This document shows positions 33,816 to 43,210 of a DNA stretch of 64,000 nt, one piece after another. The position numbers were made by a program, and so were the translations under genes. Numbering within the stretch: the stretch's first letter is position 1; each line of letters starts with the position of its first letter. The notes under the pieces were generated by a model. It did not search any database. It saw only the letters and a program-made list of their open reading frames with translations, and was not told where the DNA came from. The stretch is from Brevundimonas vesicularis (GTDB taxonomy: Bacteria; Pseudomonadota; Alphaproteobacteria; Caulobacterales; Caulobacteraceae): positions 1,426,001-1,490,000 of the forward strand of contig NZ_CP114278.1 in the NCBI RefSeq assembly GCF_027105095.1, written 5' to 3'.

Positions 33816-34241
33816 ATGAACACCCACGGACTATCAGGCGCGGTCGTTCGGCCGCTGCATGGGCTTTTACTGGCGTTTCCGATCGCGCTGTTCACCTTCG
33901 CCCTGTTCACCGACATCGCCTATCTGAAGACGGCCGGGGTTCAGTGGACCAATTTTTCAGCCTGGCTGATCACCGGAGCGCTGGTGTTCGGCGGTGTCGC
34001 GGGCCTGTTTTCGATCTTCGATTTCGTCATCGGTCTGCGCCACGGACGTTCGCGGCGGGCGACGGTGCACCTGGTCGCGCTTGCGCTGGCCTGGGTGCTG
34101 GGGCTGGTGAACGCCTTCAAACACAGCCAGGACGCCTGGAGCTCTGTCGGAGCATTCGGTCTGATCCTGTCGATCCTCTGCACAATCCTGGTCCTCGTCG
34201 CCGGCTGGACCGCCTATGCCGCACGGGAGAGCGTCCGATGA
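33816..34241 (+). CDS. DUF2231 membrane protein
   Basis: A 141-residue protein with four helices and the DUF2231 opening VVRPLHGLLLAFPIALFTFALFTDI, including the conserved His-Gly-Leu and Pro. Members often sit beside heme or PQQ oxidoreductases and may be heme-binding membrane partners. AGGAGAG precedes the ATG, and the stop overlaps the next start (ATGA). This pairing suggests it anchors, or receives electrons from, the sorbosone-dehydrogenase-like protein. Confidence 0.82.
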   Translation: MNTHGLSGAVVRPLHGLLLAFPIALFTFALFTDIAYLKTAGVQWTNFSAWLITGALVFGGVAGLFSIFDFVIGLRHGRSRRATVHLVALALAWVLGLVNAFKHSQDAWSSVGAFGLILSILCTILVLVAGWTAYAARESVR

Positions 34242-35545
34242 ACAAGAATCTGCTTGCCGCAAGCGCCGCCACTCTGGCCATGGCCCTGACGGTCGCATCG
34301 TGCGGCAACGCCAGCGATCCGAAACTGAACCAGACCGGCGCCACGCCCGACCTGCCCAAGGTCAACGAGACGCTGGTGCCGCCGATGAAGATCAGCCCGC
34401 CGGCAGGCTGGAACGGCGAGACGCCGACGGTGCCGCAGGGCTTTACGATCAGCGCCTTCGCCACGGATCTCAAAATTCCGCGTCAGATGCTGGTCCTGCC
34501 GAACGGCGACGTCCTGATCGCCGAGGGTCGCGGCGGCCATGCGCCCGCCATGCGGCCCAAGGATGTGATCGCCGGCGTCATCAAGAAGCAGGGCAACACC
34601 AAGATCAAAGGCGGCAACCGCATCACCCTGGTGCGCGACGCGAACAATGACGGCACGCCCGAACTGCGGACCGTTCTGGTGGACAACCTCGATGCGCCCT
34701 ACGGACTGGCCTATGTCGACGGCTATCTTTACGTCGCCGAACAGGGGGCGCTGGTTCGCTTCGCCTTCCAGCCGGGCCAGACCGGCATCGCCACGCCCGC
34801 CGAGCGGGTGACGGAACTGCCCTCGCGCATCAACCATCACTGGACCAAGTCCCTGACCGCCAGCGCGGACGGGTTGAAGCTGTATGTCGGCACCGGCTCG
34901 AACTCTAATATCGGCGAGCGCGGCATGGCGGTCGAAGAAGAGCGCGCCACAGTGTGGGAAATCGACCGGGCGACCGGCGCACGGCGCACGATCGCCACCG
35001 GCATTCGCAATCCAACTGCCCTGGCCATCGAGCCGACCACCAATCTGTTGTGGTCGGTCGTCAATGAGCGGGACGAACTGGGGCCGCAACTGGTCCCGGA
35101 CTATCTGACCCAAGTGCGCGACGGGGCCTTCTACGGCTGGCCCTACAGCTATTGGGGCCAGAACCGGGATCCGCGCGTGATGCCGCAGAACCCCAAGATG
35201 GTCGCCAAGGCGATCAAGCCTGACTACGCCTTGGGCTCGCACGTCGCCGCCCTAGGCCTGGACTTCGCCCGCAATGGCGGCTTTGGCGGGCCGTTCGCCA
35301 ACGGCGCCTTCATCGGCATGCACGGCAGTTGGAACCGTCAGGATCCATCCGGCTACAAGGTCGTCTGGGTGCCCTTTAACGCTGGCCGTCCCGCGGGTCA
35401 GCCCGTCGACTTCGCGACAGGCTTCCTGAAAGACGGCAAGGCGCGCGGACGCCCGGTCGGCGTCGCGTTCGATGGGAACAAGCGTGTGCTGTTCGTCGCC
35501 GACGACCTGTCGAACACGGTGTGGCGCATCGCGCCGTCGCGATAA
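34238..35545 (+). CDS. PQQ-dependent sugar dehydrogenase, sorbosone dehydrogenase family
   Basis: A 435-residue lipoprotein (lipobox LTVASC) with a beta-propeller fold. The L-sorbosone dehydrogenase-type signature is seen in LPNGDVLIAEGRGG, DGTPELRTVLVDNLDAPYGLAY, RINHHWTKSLTASADG, GMHGSWNRQDPSGYKVVWVPF and FVADDLSNTVWRI. These enzymes oxidise aldoses or aldosones in the periplasm and reduce a membrane or cytochrome acceptor. It is coupled to DUF2231 and lies downstream of a caa3 oxidase. The actual sugar is unknown, and the cofactor is inferred from the family. Confidence 0.86.
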   Translation: MNKNLLAASAATLAMALTVASCGNASDPKLNQTGATPDLPKVNETLVPPMKISPPAGWNGETPTVPQGFTISAFATDLKIPRQMLVLPNGDVLIAEGRGGHAPAMRPKDVIAGVIKKQGNTKIKGGNRITLVRDANNDGTPELRTVLVDNLDAPYGLAYVDGYLYVAEQGALVRFAFQPGQTGIATPAERVTELPSRINHHWTKSLTASADGLKLYVGTGSNSNIGERGMAVEEERATVWEIDRATGARRTIATGIRNPTALAIEPTTNLLWSVVNERDELGPQLVPDYLTQVRDGAFYGWPYSYWGQNRDPRVMPQNPKMVAKAIKPDYALGSHVAALGLDFARNGGFGGPFANGAFIGMHGSWNRQDPSGYKVVWVPFNAGRPAGQPVDFATGFLKDGKARGRPVGVAFDGNKRVLFVADDLSNTVWRIAPSR

Positions 35546-35611
35546 GTGAGTCGTCCCTCGCCCTCCAAGGGCGAGGGAAATCGCTATTGTCCTCGATATT
35601 TAGCCGAATAC

Positions 35612-35646
35612 GAAAAGCCCCCGGCTGCGAGCAACCGGGGACTTTC
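35612..35646. terminator. Hairpin terminator after the PQQ dehydrogenase
   Basis: A GC-rich stem (CCCCGG with CCGGGG) has an inner TGC/GCA pairing and is flanked by AAAAG on the left and CTTTC on the right. It can work in both directions, ending the plus-strand dehydrogenase transcript and the facing minus-strand gene. Confidence 0.7.
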
Positions 35647-35667
35647 CATGTGGGGCTGAGCTAGGCC

Positions 35668-36009
35668 TTACGGCGTGAAGTCGATGGTGCGTTCGAACGG
35701 CGCATCGACGGGGCGGCCTCGGTCCATGATCGGGGCGACCTGTGCGCCATTCATCAGGGCCAGGGCGGCTTCGCCGAAGCCCATGCCGGGGCGGGTCTCT
35801 TCCAGCACCACGCAGTCCGTGACATGACCAGAAGCCAGCGCGGTGCAGCGCAGGCGCACGCTGAAGCGGTCGCTACCTTCGGCCTTTGTGGCGACGGCGC
35901 GTTCGATGTCGGGTTGAGGCGCGCTATACAGGGCCGCGTCCTTGAGCAGGGGTCCAGTCGGGGCGCCCAGCAGGGCCGTCATCAATGTCAGGCTGAAAGT
36001 CAGTGTCAT
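35668..36009 (-). CDS. Secreted TonB C-terminal-like domain protein
   Basis: A 113-residue protein with a leader-like N terminus and a domain resembling the TonB C-terminal fold: FSVRLRCTALASGHVTDCVV followed by FGEAALALMNGAQVAPIMDRGRPVD. Two Cys may form a disulfide. It lacks the membrane anchor and Pro-rich linker of true TonB, so it is probably a secreted stand-alone domain of unknown partner. It is monocistronic. Confidence 0.65.
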   Translation of the reverse strand: MTLTFSLTLMTALLGAPTGPLLKDAALYSAPQPDIERAVATKAEGSDRFSVRLRCTALASGHVTDCVVLEETRPGMGFGEAALALMNGAQVAPIMDRGRPVDAPFERTIDFTP

Positions 36010-36118
36010 GGCAGGCCTCGTTCGTCATCTATTAAGATTTGAACGAGACCTCCGTTCCCCGAACTTTCAAAAACGCGCTGGTGTGGGCCGAAAAACACAC
36101 AGGCTGTTCTGAGCCAGA

Positions 36119-37000
36119 TTAATACGGCCTCAAGCTGGACTGTTGTGCCTGGCACAGGGTCTTCAGCCATGACCGCACGGTGCGCAGACGCGCGGTGTCG
36201 TGGACGTCGCGGTGGGTGGCCAGCCAGAAGCGGCGCTCGATCAGGATCGACGGCAGCACGCGCACCAGACCCTCGGCCAGAAAGCACGGCAGGACGCCGA
36301 CGCCGCCCCCGGCGGCGATGATCTCCCGCTGCGCCCGGATCGAAGACGAGGCGACGTGGGGCGCGAGGCCCGGCTGGACCTCGTCCAGATAGCGCAACTC
36401 CGGCGCATAGATCAGATCGTCGATATAGCCGACGATGTCGAAGCGGCTCAGGTCGTCGACAGTCTTCGGAACGCCGTTGCGGTGCAGATGATCGGGCGAG
36501 GCGTAAAGGGCCAGTTGATACGGCGTCAGGGACTCGACGATCAGGCGTGCGGCGTGCGGCGCCGCCAAAGTGATCGCCATGTCGACCTCTCGGCGCGTCG
36601 GGGACAGGAAGCCGGAGGTGGCCGCCAGTTCGATCCTTAGACCCGGATGGGCCAGACGCAGCGCGGGGAGGGCGGGGGCCATCAGCGTGACGCCAAACCC
36701 CTCTGACGCACTGACGCGCACGACGCCGGCGGGCGCGTCCGGCTGGGTCACGCGGCCGGCGGCCTCCATCGCGCTTTCGGCCTCCAGACCGATATCGAGC
36801 AGCTGGGCGCCGGCCGCGGTCAGCTGAAGCCCCGTGGTCGAGCGGACGACCAGGGTGGATTTCAGCGCGCTTTCCAGTCGGGCGACCCGACGCCCGACCG
36901 TGGCGGCGTCGACGCCCAACCGCTGCGCTGCGCCGCCCAGCGAGCCAGCGCGCGCCGCGGCGATGAAGATGCGCAGATCGTCCCAATCGTACATGGCCAT
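36119..37000 (-). CDS. LysR-family transcriptional regulator
   Basis: A 293-residue regulator: an N-terminal helix-turn-helix (GSLGGAAQRLGVDAATVGRRVARLE, about 20-44) and a periplasmic-binding-like effector domain. It is divergent from mmsA with about 110 bases between starts, which suggests it controls valine catabolism and itself. The effector could be a branched-chain intermediate. Two in-frame ATGs (37000 and 36994) are possible. Confidence 0.85.
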   Translation of the reverse strand: MAMYDWDDLRIFIAAARAGSLGGAAQRLGVDAATVGRRVARLESALKSTLVVRSTTGLQLTAAGAQLLDIGLEAESAMEAAGRVTQPDAPAGVVRVSASEGFGVTLMAPALPALRLAHPGLRIELAATSGFLSPTRREVDMAITLAAPHAARLIVESLTPYQLALYASPDHLHRNGVPKTVDDLSRFDIVGYIDDLIYAPELRYLDEVQPGLAPHVASSSIRAQREIIAAGGGVGVLPCFLAEGLVRVLPSILIERRFWLATHRDVHDTARLRTVRSWLKTLCQAQQSSLRPY

Positions 37001-37111
37001 CTAGCCATCTTGCAAAAACGCAGATTGTTGCCTGCAACTTTGCATTATCGACCCGCGCGCAGGGGTGATAGCCATAGCCGCAACAAAAGAACCAACAGGG
37101 ACACCCAGGCC

Positions 37112-38614
37112 ATGCGCGACATTCGCCACTTCATCGACGGTGCGGCTTTCGACGGCGCGTCCGGACGCTTCAGCGACGTGTTCAATCCCAACAACGGGGA
37201 TGTGCAGGCTCGCGTGCAACTGGCGACGACGGGGGAGGTCGATCGTGCGGTCCAGGCGGCGCAGAACGCCTTTGACGGCTGGGCTTCGACCAATCCCCAG
37301 CGCCGCGCCCGCGTCATGTTCGACTTCAAACGCCTGGTCGAGGCGCGGATGGACGAACTGGCCGAGCTGCTGTCCAGCGAGCACGGCAAGGTCATCGCCG
37401 ACTCCAAGGGCGACATCCAGCGCGGCCTGGAAGTGATCGAGTTCGCCTGCGGCATCCCGCACGCGCTGAAGGGCGAATACACCCAAGGCGCTGGCCCCGG
37501 CATCGACGTCTATTCGATGCGTCAGCCGCTGGGCGTGGTGGCAGGCATCACCCCGTTCAACTTCCCGGCCATGATCCCGATGTGGATGTTCGGCGTGGCC
37601 ATCGCGGTGGGCAACACCTTCGTGCTGAAGCCGTCCGAGCGCGATCCGTCGGTGCCGGTGCGTCTGGCCGAACTGATGCTGGAAGCCGGGGCGCCGAATG
37701 GCGTGCTGAACGTGGTGCATGGCGACAAGACGGCGGTGGACGCCATCCTGACCCATCCGCTGGTTCACGCCGTCAGCTTCGTCGGTTCGTCCGACATCGC
37801 CCACTATGTCTATCAGACGGGCGCCGCCAACCATAAGCGCGTCCAGGCCATGGGCGGCGCCAAGAACCACGGCATCGTCCTGCCCGACGCCGACATGGAC
37901 CAGGTCATCAAGGACCTGTCGGGCGCGGCCTATGGTTCGGCCGGCGAACGCTGCATGGCGCTGCCGGTCGTGGTGCCGGTCGGCAAGAAGACCGCCGACG
38001 AACTGCGCGAGCGGATGGTCGCCGAGATCCCCTCGATGCGTGTCGGCGTCTCGACCGACGCGGGCGCCCACTATGGCCCCGTCGTCACCGCCCAGCACCG
38101 CGACCGCATCGCCGGCTGGATCGAAAAGGGCGTGCAGGAAGGCGCCGAACTGGTCGTCGACGGCCGCGACTTCAGCCTGCAAGGGCACGAGAAGGGCTAT
38201 TTCATCGGCCCGTCGCTGTTCGACCATGTGAAGCCGGAAATGTCGTCCTATCAGGAGGAAATCTTCGGACCCGTCCTGCAGATCGTGCGCGCCGAGACGT
38301 TCGAGGAGGCGCTGGCCCTGCCGTCGAACCACCAGTACGGCAACGGCGTCGCCATCTTCACCCAGAACGGACGCGCGGCGCGCGACTTCGCCGCTCGGGT
38401 CAATGTCGGCATGGTGGGGATCAATGTGCCGATCCCGGTGCCGGTCGCCTATCACACCTTCGGCGGGTGGAAGCGGTCGGCCTTTGGCGACATCAACCAG
38501 CACGGGATGGAGGGCGTCCGCTTCTGGACCAAGACCAAGACCGTGACGGCGCGGTGGCCGGACTCGGCGCTGGAGCATTCGGACAGCTCGTTCGTCATTC
38601 CGACGATGCGCTGA
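37112..38614 (+). CDS. mmsA: CoA-acylating methylmalonate-semialdehyde dehydrogenase
   Basis: A 500-residue aldehyde dehydrogenase of the MMSDH class. It shows the family opening HFIDGAAFDG, ITPFNFPAMIPMWMF, a catalytic Cys in GSAGERCMALPV, and the C-terminal HTFGGWKRSAFGDINQHG. It turns (methyl)malonate semialdehyde into propionyl- or acetyl-CoA at the end of valine and inositol breakdown. It is the first gene of a four-gene operon. Confidence 0.93.
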   Translation: MRDIRHFIDGAAFDGASGRFSDVFNPNNGDVQARVQLATTGEVDRAVQAAQNAFDGWASTNPQRRARVMFDFKRLVEARMDELAELLSSEHGKVIADSKGDIQRGLEVIEFACGIPHALKGEYTQGAGPGIDVYSMRQPLGVVAGITPFNFPAMIPMWMFGVAIAVGNTFVLKPSERDPSVPVRLAELMLEAGAPNGVLNVVHGDKTAVDAILTHPLVHAVSFVGSSDIAHYVYQTGAANHKRVQAMGGAKNHGIVLPDADMDQVIKDLSGAAYGSAGERCMALPVVVPVGKKTADELRERMVAEIPSMRVGVSTDAGAHYGPVVTAQHRDRIAGWIEKGVQEGAELVVDGRDFSLQGHEKGYFIGPSLFDHVKPEMSSYQEEIFGPVLQIVRAETFEEALALPSNHQYGNGVAIFTQNGRAARDFAARVNVGMVGINVPIPVPVAYHTFGGWKRSAFGDINQHGMEGVRFWTKTKTVTARWPDSALEHSDSSFVIPTMR

Positions 38615-38621
38615 GGCCGTC

Positions 38622-39758
38622 ATGGATTTCGCTCTCAACGACGATCAGCGCGCCATTCAGGACGCGGCCCGCGCCTTTTCCGAGGCCGAGCTGGCGCCTC
38701 ATTCGGCCCGCTGGGACGAGGACAAGCATTTCCCCGTCGAGGTGATGAAACAGGCGGCCGAAATGGGCTTCTGCGGCATCTATACGGCTGAGGAGCACGG
38801 CGGAATGGCCCTGGGCCGGGTCGAGGCGGCGGTGATTTTCGAAGAGCTTTCGCGCGGCGACGTGGCGACGGCGGCCTTCATCTCGATCCACAACATGGCG
38901 ACGTGGATGATCGATCGCTTCGGGTCGGACGACCTGCGCGGCCGGTTCGTGCCGTCGCTGGTCGGGATGGAGAAGATCGCTTCCTATTGCCTGACCGAGC
39001 CGGGCTCGGGGTCGGATGCGGCGGCGCTGCGGACCACGGCCATGCGCGACGGCGACCATTATGTGCTGAACGGGGCAAAGGCCTTCATCTCCGGCGCAGG
39101 GACTTCTGACGTCTATGTCGTCATGGTCCGAACGGGCGGCGAGGGTCCAAAGGGCGTCAGCGCGATCGTGGTCGAGGCCGGCACGCCCGGCCTGTCGTTC
39201 GGCGCGCAGGAAAAGAAGATGGGCTGGAACGCTCAGCCGACCGCCATCGTCCAGTTCGACGACTGTCGCGTGCCGGTCGCCAACCTGCTGGGCGAAGAGG
39301 GGGCGGGCTTCCGCTACGCCATGGCCGGTCTGGACGGCGGGCGCCTGAACATCGCCGCCTGTTCGTTGGGCGGGGCGCGGCTGGCGCTGGAGACAGCGCA
39401 GGACTACGTCGCCACCCGCAAACAGTTCGGCCGTCCGATCGGCGAGTTCCAGGCGCTGCAGTTCCGGCTAGCGGACATGGCCACGGACCTGGAGGCGGCG
39501 CGTCTGATGGTGTTGCGCGGCGCCTGGGCCATCGACACCGACCACCCGGAAAAGACGAAGTGGTGCGCCATGGCCAAGCGCCTGGCCACCGACGCCTGTT
39601 TCCAGATCGCCGACGAGGCCCTGCAACTGCACGGCGGCTATGGCTATCTGAAGGACTATCCGCTGGAACGGATCGTGCGCGACTTGCGGGTTCATCGCAT
39701 TCTGGAAGGCACGAACGAGATCATGCGGGTGATCATCGCGCGGGAGATGACCAAGTGA
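38622..39758 (+). CDS. Acyl-CoA dehydrogenase, isobutyryl-CoA type
   Basis: A 378-residue flavoprotein with both acyl-CoA dehydrogenase signatures: YCLTEPGSGSDAAALRT and ALQLHGGYGYLKDYPLERIVRDLR. The end reads HRILEGTNEIMRVIIAREM. Its place between mmsA and the 3-hydroxyisobutyryl-CoA hydrolase gene points to isobutyryl-CoA dehydrogenase in valine breakdown. It starts seven bases after mmsA and overlaps the next gene (GTGA). Confidence 0.9.
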   Translation: MDFALNDDQRAIQDAARAFSEAELAPHSARWDEDKHFPVEVMKQAAEMGFCGIYTAEEHGGMALGRVEAAVIFEELSRGDVATAAFISIHNMATWMIDRFGSDDLRGRFVPSLVGMEKIASYCLTEPGSGSDAAALRTTAMRDGDHYVLNGAKAFISGAGTSDVYVVMVRTGGEGPKGVSAIVVEAGTPGLSFGAQEKKMGWNAQPTAIVQFDDCRVPVANLLGEEGAGFRYAMAGLDGGRLNIAACSLGGARLALETAQDYVATRKQFGRPIGEFQALQFRLADMATDLEAARLMVLRGAWAIDTDHPEKTKWCAMAKRLATDACFQIADEALQLHGGYGYLKDYPLERIVRDLRVHRILEGTNEIMRVIIAREMTK

Positions 39759-40804
39759 GCGAGGCCGAAGTCATCACCCGCATCGAAAACGGCGTCGGCC
39801 GGATCACGCTGCACCGGCCCAGGGCGATCCACGCTCTAACGCGGCCGATGTGCGAGACGATGATCGCGACCTTGCTGGACTGGCGCGACGACGCGGCGGT
39901 GCAGTGCGTGCTGGTCGACCATGCGGGCGAGCGCGGGTTCTGCGCGGGGGGCGACATCCGCATGATCGCCGAAAGCGGCGCGGGCGACGGCGCCGATGCG
40001 CGGGCCTTCTTCAAGGCGGAATACCAGCTGAACGCCCTGATGTTCGGCTATCCCAAGCCGATCACGGCGATCGTGGACGGCATCGTGATGGGCGGAGGCG
40101 TCGGGATTTCGGAGCCGGCGGACATCCGTGTGGCGACAGAACGCACCACCTACGCCATGCCGGAGACGGGCATCGGCCTGTATCCAGAGGTTGGGGGCGG
40201 CTGGTTCCTACCGCGCCTGCCGGGCCAGACGGGCGTCTGGATCGGCCTGACCGGCGCGCGACTGAAGGCGGCCGATACGGTGGCCCTGGGCATCCATACC
40301 CACTTCGTACCATCCGAGGACGTCGAGGCGTTGAAGGCCGATCTGCTGGCCGGCCCCGCCGATCCGGCGTCGGTCGCCGCGCGCCATGCGAAGGACGCGG
40401 GGCCGTCGCCGCTGGCTGCCCATCGCGAGACCATCGACCGGCTGTTCGCCTTCGACACGGTCGAGGAGATTTTCGCGGCGCTCGAATCGGACGGATCGGG
40501 CTGGGCGGCGGCGCAATTGGCGACGCTGAAGACCAAGTCGCCGACCTCGCTGAAGGTCACGCTGCGTCACATCCGCAAGGGGGCCAAGGCCGCGTCCTTC
40601 GACGACAACATGGCCGTGGAATACGCCGTCAGCGGCCGGATCGGCGCCACCCACGACTTCCAGGAAGGCGTGCGGGCCGTGATCGTGGACAAGGACAATG
40701 CGCCGAAATGGTCCCCGGCGGACCTGTCGGGCGTTACCGACGAGACGCTGGATGCGCTGTTCGCGCCGTTGCCGGACAATGAAAAATGGACGCCGCTGGC
40801 CTGA
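39755..40804 (+). CDS. 3-hydroxyisobutyryl-CoA hydrolase (enoyl-CoA hydratase family)
   Basis: A 349-residue crotonase-fold enzyme with an extended C terminus, as in HIBYL-CoA hydrolase. The oxyanion-hole regions are GFCAGGDIRMI and GIVMGGGVGIS; the catalytic Glu and Asp lie in the PETGIGLYPEVGGGWFLPRL block. It releases CoA from 3-hydroxyisobutyryl-CoA. The GTG start sits in the dehydrogenase stop. Length and motifs separate it from plain enoyl-CoA hydratases. Confidence 0.88.
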   Translation: MSEAEVITRIENGVGRITLHRPRAIHALTRPMCETMIATLLDWRDDAAVQCVLVDHAGERGFCAGGDIRMIAESGAGDGADARAFFKAEYQLNALMFGYPKPITAIVDGIVMGGGVGISEPADIRVATERTTYAMPETGIGLYPEVGGGWFLPRLPGQTGVWIGLTGARLKAADTVALGIHTHFVPSEDVEALKADLLAGPADPASVAARHAKDAGPSPLAAHRETIDRLFAFDTVEEIFAALESDGSGWAAAQLATLKTKSPTSLKVTLRHIRKGAKAASFDDNMAVEYAVSGRIGATHDFQEGVRAVIVDKDNAPKWSPADLSGVTDETLDALFAPLPDNEKWTPLA

Positions 40805-40832
40805 CCACGGCGCCGACAAAGGGAGAGACACC

Positions 40833-41735
40833 ATGACCAAGATCGCCTTCATCGGCCTGGGCAATATGGGCGGCGGCATGGCCGCGAACCAGGCCAAGGC
40901 GGGCCATGCAGTCGTCGCCTTCGACCTGTCGGCGCAGGCGCTGGAACGGGCGGTGGCGGCCGGTTGCGTCGCGGCCGGATCGGTCGCCGAGGCGGTCAAG
41001 AACGCCGAGGTGGTCATCACCATGCTGCCGGCCGGGCCGCACGTGCTGAAGGTCTATTCCGAACAGATCATCGGCGCTGCGCCGTCGACCGCCCTGCTGC
41101 TCGACTGTTCGACCATCGATGTTGAAACCGCGCGCAAGGTCGCCGGTCTTGCCAAATCGGCCGGCTACGCCTTTGCCGACGCGCCCGTGTCAGGCGGCAC
41201 CGCAGCGGCGGATGCGGGCACGCTGGCCTTCATGGTCGGCTGCGACGAGGGCGACTTCGCCCGCGTCGAGGCGGCGCTGGAGCCTATGAGCCGCATTACC
41301 ATCCGCGCCGGCGATCATGGGGTGGGGCAGGCGGCCAAGATCTGCAACAACATGCTACTCGGCATCTCCATGCTGGGCACGTGCGAGGCCATCGCCCTGG
41401 CCGAAAAGCTGGGCCTGGATCCCGAACGGTTCTTCGAGATCGCGTCCAAGTCTTCGGGTCAGTGCTGGAGCGTGACCAGCTACTATCCCTGGCCGGGTCC
41501 GGTGCCGACCGCGCCGTCCAATCGCGACTATAAGGGCGGGTTCGCCACGGCCATGATGTTGAAGGACCTGAAGCTGGCCCAGGACGCAGCGGCGAAATCG
41601 GGCGCCTCGACGCCTTTGGGCGCACAGGCCGAGGCGCTTTACGCCCTGTTCGACGGAATCGGGCACGGCGGCCGCGATTTCTCCGCCATGCTGCAGATGC
41701 TGCGCGGCAAGCTGGATGAGCTTAACCCGGCATAG
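40833..41735 (+). CDS. mmsB: 3-hydroxyisobutyrate dehydrogenase
   Basis: A 300-residue beta-hydroxyacid dehydrogenase. NAD binding is by FIGLGNMGGGMAANQAKAG, the substrate loop is DAPVSGGTAAADAGTL, and the catalytic Lys is in GVGQAAKICNNMLLG. It oxidises 3-hydroxyisobutyrate to methylmalonate semialdehyde, the substrate of MmsA in the same operon. GGGAGA precedes the ATG. A terminator follows. Confidence 0.93.
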   Translation: MTKIAFIGLGNMGGGMAANQAKAGHAVVAFDLSAQALERAVAAGCVAAGSVAEAVKNAEVVITMLPAGPHVLKVYSEQIIGAAPSTALLLDCSTIDVETARKVAGLAKSAGYAFADAPVSGGTAAADAGTLAFMVGCDEGDFARVEAALEPMSRITIRAGDHGVGQAAKICNNMLLGISMLGTCEAIALAEKLGLDPERFFEIASKSSGQCWSVTSYYPWPGPVPTAPSNRDYKGGFATAMMLKDLKLAQDAAAKSGASTPLGAQAEALYALFDGIGHGGRDFSAMLQMLRGKLDELNPA

Positions 41736-41759
41736 ATTCGTCTTTCGCATCGTGATTGC

Positions 41760-41791
41760 GGCCCGTGCAGCTTCGGCGGTGCGGGCCTTTT
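41760..41791 (+). terminator. Intrinsic terminator after mmsB
   Basis: GGCCCG pairs with CGGGCC around a GC stem closed by a TTCG tetraloop, followed by four T residues. It lies 25 bases after the mmsB stop and ends the valine operon. The remaining bases up to 42,078 hold no gene, only the operator at 42,011. Confidence 0.75.
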
Positions 41792-42010
41792 CGTATGCGG
41801 TTGCGGCCGCGACGCCTATCGCCGGGTGTTGGTGCGACCAAGGCGCGCGCCTGTCGCGTTCGCCTTGTTCGCACCGCCGGATGAGCCTGTGAAGAGCGCA
41901 GTCAAAGCAGCGACTTAGCTTTCGTTACTCGTTGGGACGGCTCCAGCGGAGATCAAAAATCGCCTGAAATGTGGCCGAATGGCGCTTGCGGCGCACATTG
42001 CTCCTGTGTC

Positions 42011-42026
42011 ATGTAACCGCTTACAT
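42011..42026. promoter_or_regulatory. LacI-type operator upstream of the LacI-family gene
   Basis: ATGTAACCGCTTACAT has six-base perfect arms (ATGTAA, TTACAT) around a CG centre, the typical shape of LacI/GalR-family sites. It lies about 50 bases before the regulator start codon, a position that fits autoregulation. A related site is at 55291. Confidence 0.72.
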
Positions 42027-42078
42027 CGCCTATCGACGGATCTTCGAAAAGGGGCCGGGACGATAGGGAGCAGGGAGA

Positions 42079-43161
42079 ATGGCATTGGACATGGCTGCGC
42101 CTAGCGCTGCGTCTGCACGGCAGGAGGGCCAGCCCTTCGCCAAGGCCGCCACCATGCGCGACGTGGCTGAACGCGCCAATGTGTCGGTGGCTTCTGTCTC
42201 TCGTGTGTTGAACGGCTTGGGCGTGACCTCGGACGCGACGCGCCAGCGGGTGCTCGATGCGGTCGAGGACCTTCGCTATGTCCCGCACTTCGGCGCCCGC
42301 AGCCTGTCGACCAGCAAGAACGACACGATCGGCGTCATCCTGCCTGACCTGTTCGGCGAGTTCTTCTCCGAGTTGATCCGGGGCATGGACCTCGCTGCCC
42401 GCGCCCATGGGAAGCATCTGATCGTCTCCAGTTCGCATGACGGCGCCGAGGACACCCTGGCTGCCGTGCGGTCGATGCGCGGGCGTGTGGACGGCATGAT
42501 CGTGCTGTCGCCGCATCTGGGCGCGGCGAACCTGTCGTCAGAGTTCGCCGGTCGGATGCCGGTCCTGCTGATGAACGGCGGCGCGGCAGAGCCCGTCCGG
42601 GCGTCCATCATGATCGACAACCACGGCGGCGCCGTCGGCGCGGTCCAGCACCTGCTGTCCACCGGCCGCAGACGGATCGCCCACATTCGCGGCGCCGCCG
42701 GCAACATCGAGGCGGACGCGCGCGCGGCCGGGTACACGGCGGCGCTGGACGGTCATGACCCGATCATCGTCGAGGGCGACTTCTCTCAAGCCTCGGGCCA
42801 TCGCGCCGCGACCCAGCTTCTGGCCATGACGGAGCGGCCCGACGCCGTGTTCGCCGCCAATGACATGATGGCCGTGGGCGCGCTTCTGGCCTTCCAGGAA
42901 GCCGGCGTGCGCTGTCCTGAAGACATCGCCGTCGTCGGCTTCGATGACGTGCCTATCGCCGCCCTGATGAGGCCTGCGCTAACCACCATGCGCGTCAACA
43001 TCGCGGAAATCGGTCGAAGGGGCGTCGAACGCCTGATCGGCCTGGTCCAGGCCGGCGCGACCGCCGACGCCACGGACACCGCTTGCGAAATCGTTCGGCC
43101 GATCCTGGTCGAACGCCAGTCCACCGCGGCGGCCTCGTCCGCCAGGTTCAACAAAGGGTAG
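42079..43161 (+). CDS. LacI-family sugar-responsive regulator
   Basis: A 360-residue regulator with an N-terminal extension of about 25 residues. The LacI helix-turn-helix and hinge follow (MRDVAERANVSVASVSRVLN, about 26-45, then the hinge near 75-82) and the periplasmic-binding-like core ends with VVGFDDVPIAALMRPALTT. It is followed by a TonB receptor, a glycoside hydrolase and an ABC importer, and palindromes before it and at 55291 suggest it represses this whole locus until an oligosaccharide appears. Confidence 0.9.
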   Translation: MALDMAAPSAASARQEGQPFAKAATMRDVAERANVSVASVSRVLNGLGVTSDATRQRVLDAVEDLRYVPHFGARSLSTSKNDTIGVILPDLFGEFFSELIRGMDLAARAHGKHLIVSSSHDGAEDTLAAVRSMRGRVDGMIVLSPHLGAANLSSEFAGRMPVLLMNGGAAEPVRASIMIDNHGGAVGAVQHLLSTGRRRIAHIRGAAGNIEADARAAGYTAALDGHDPIIVEGDFSQASGHRAATQLLAMTERPDAVFAANDMMAVGALLAFQEAGVRCPEDIAVVGFDDVPIAALMRPALTTMRVNIAEIGRRGVERLIGLVQAGATADATDTACEIVRPILVERQSTAAASSARFNKG

Positions 43162-43210
43162 GCCAGCCATGTCGCTGACAACCGATCCCATCAGGAGGGG
43201 AGAGTTCAGG

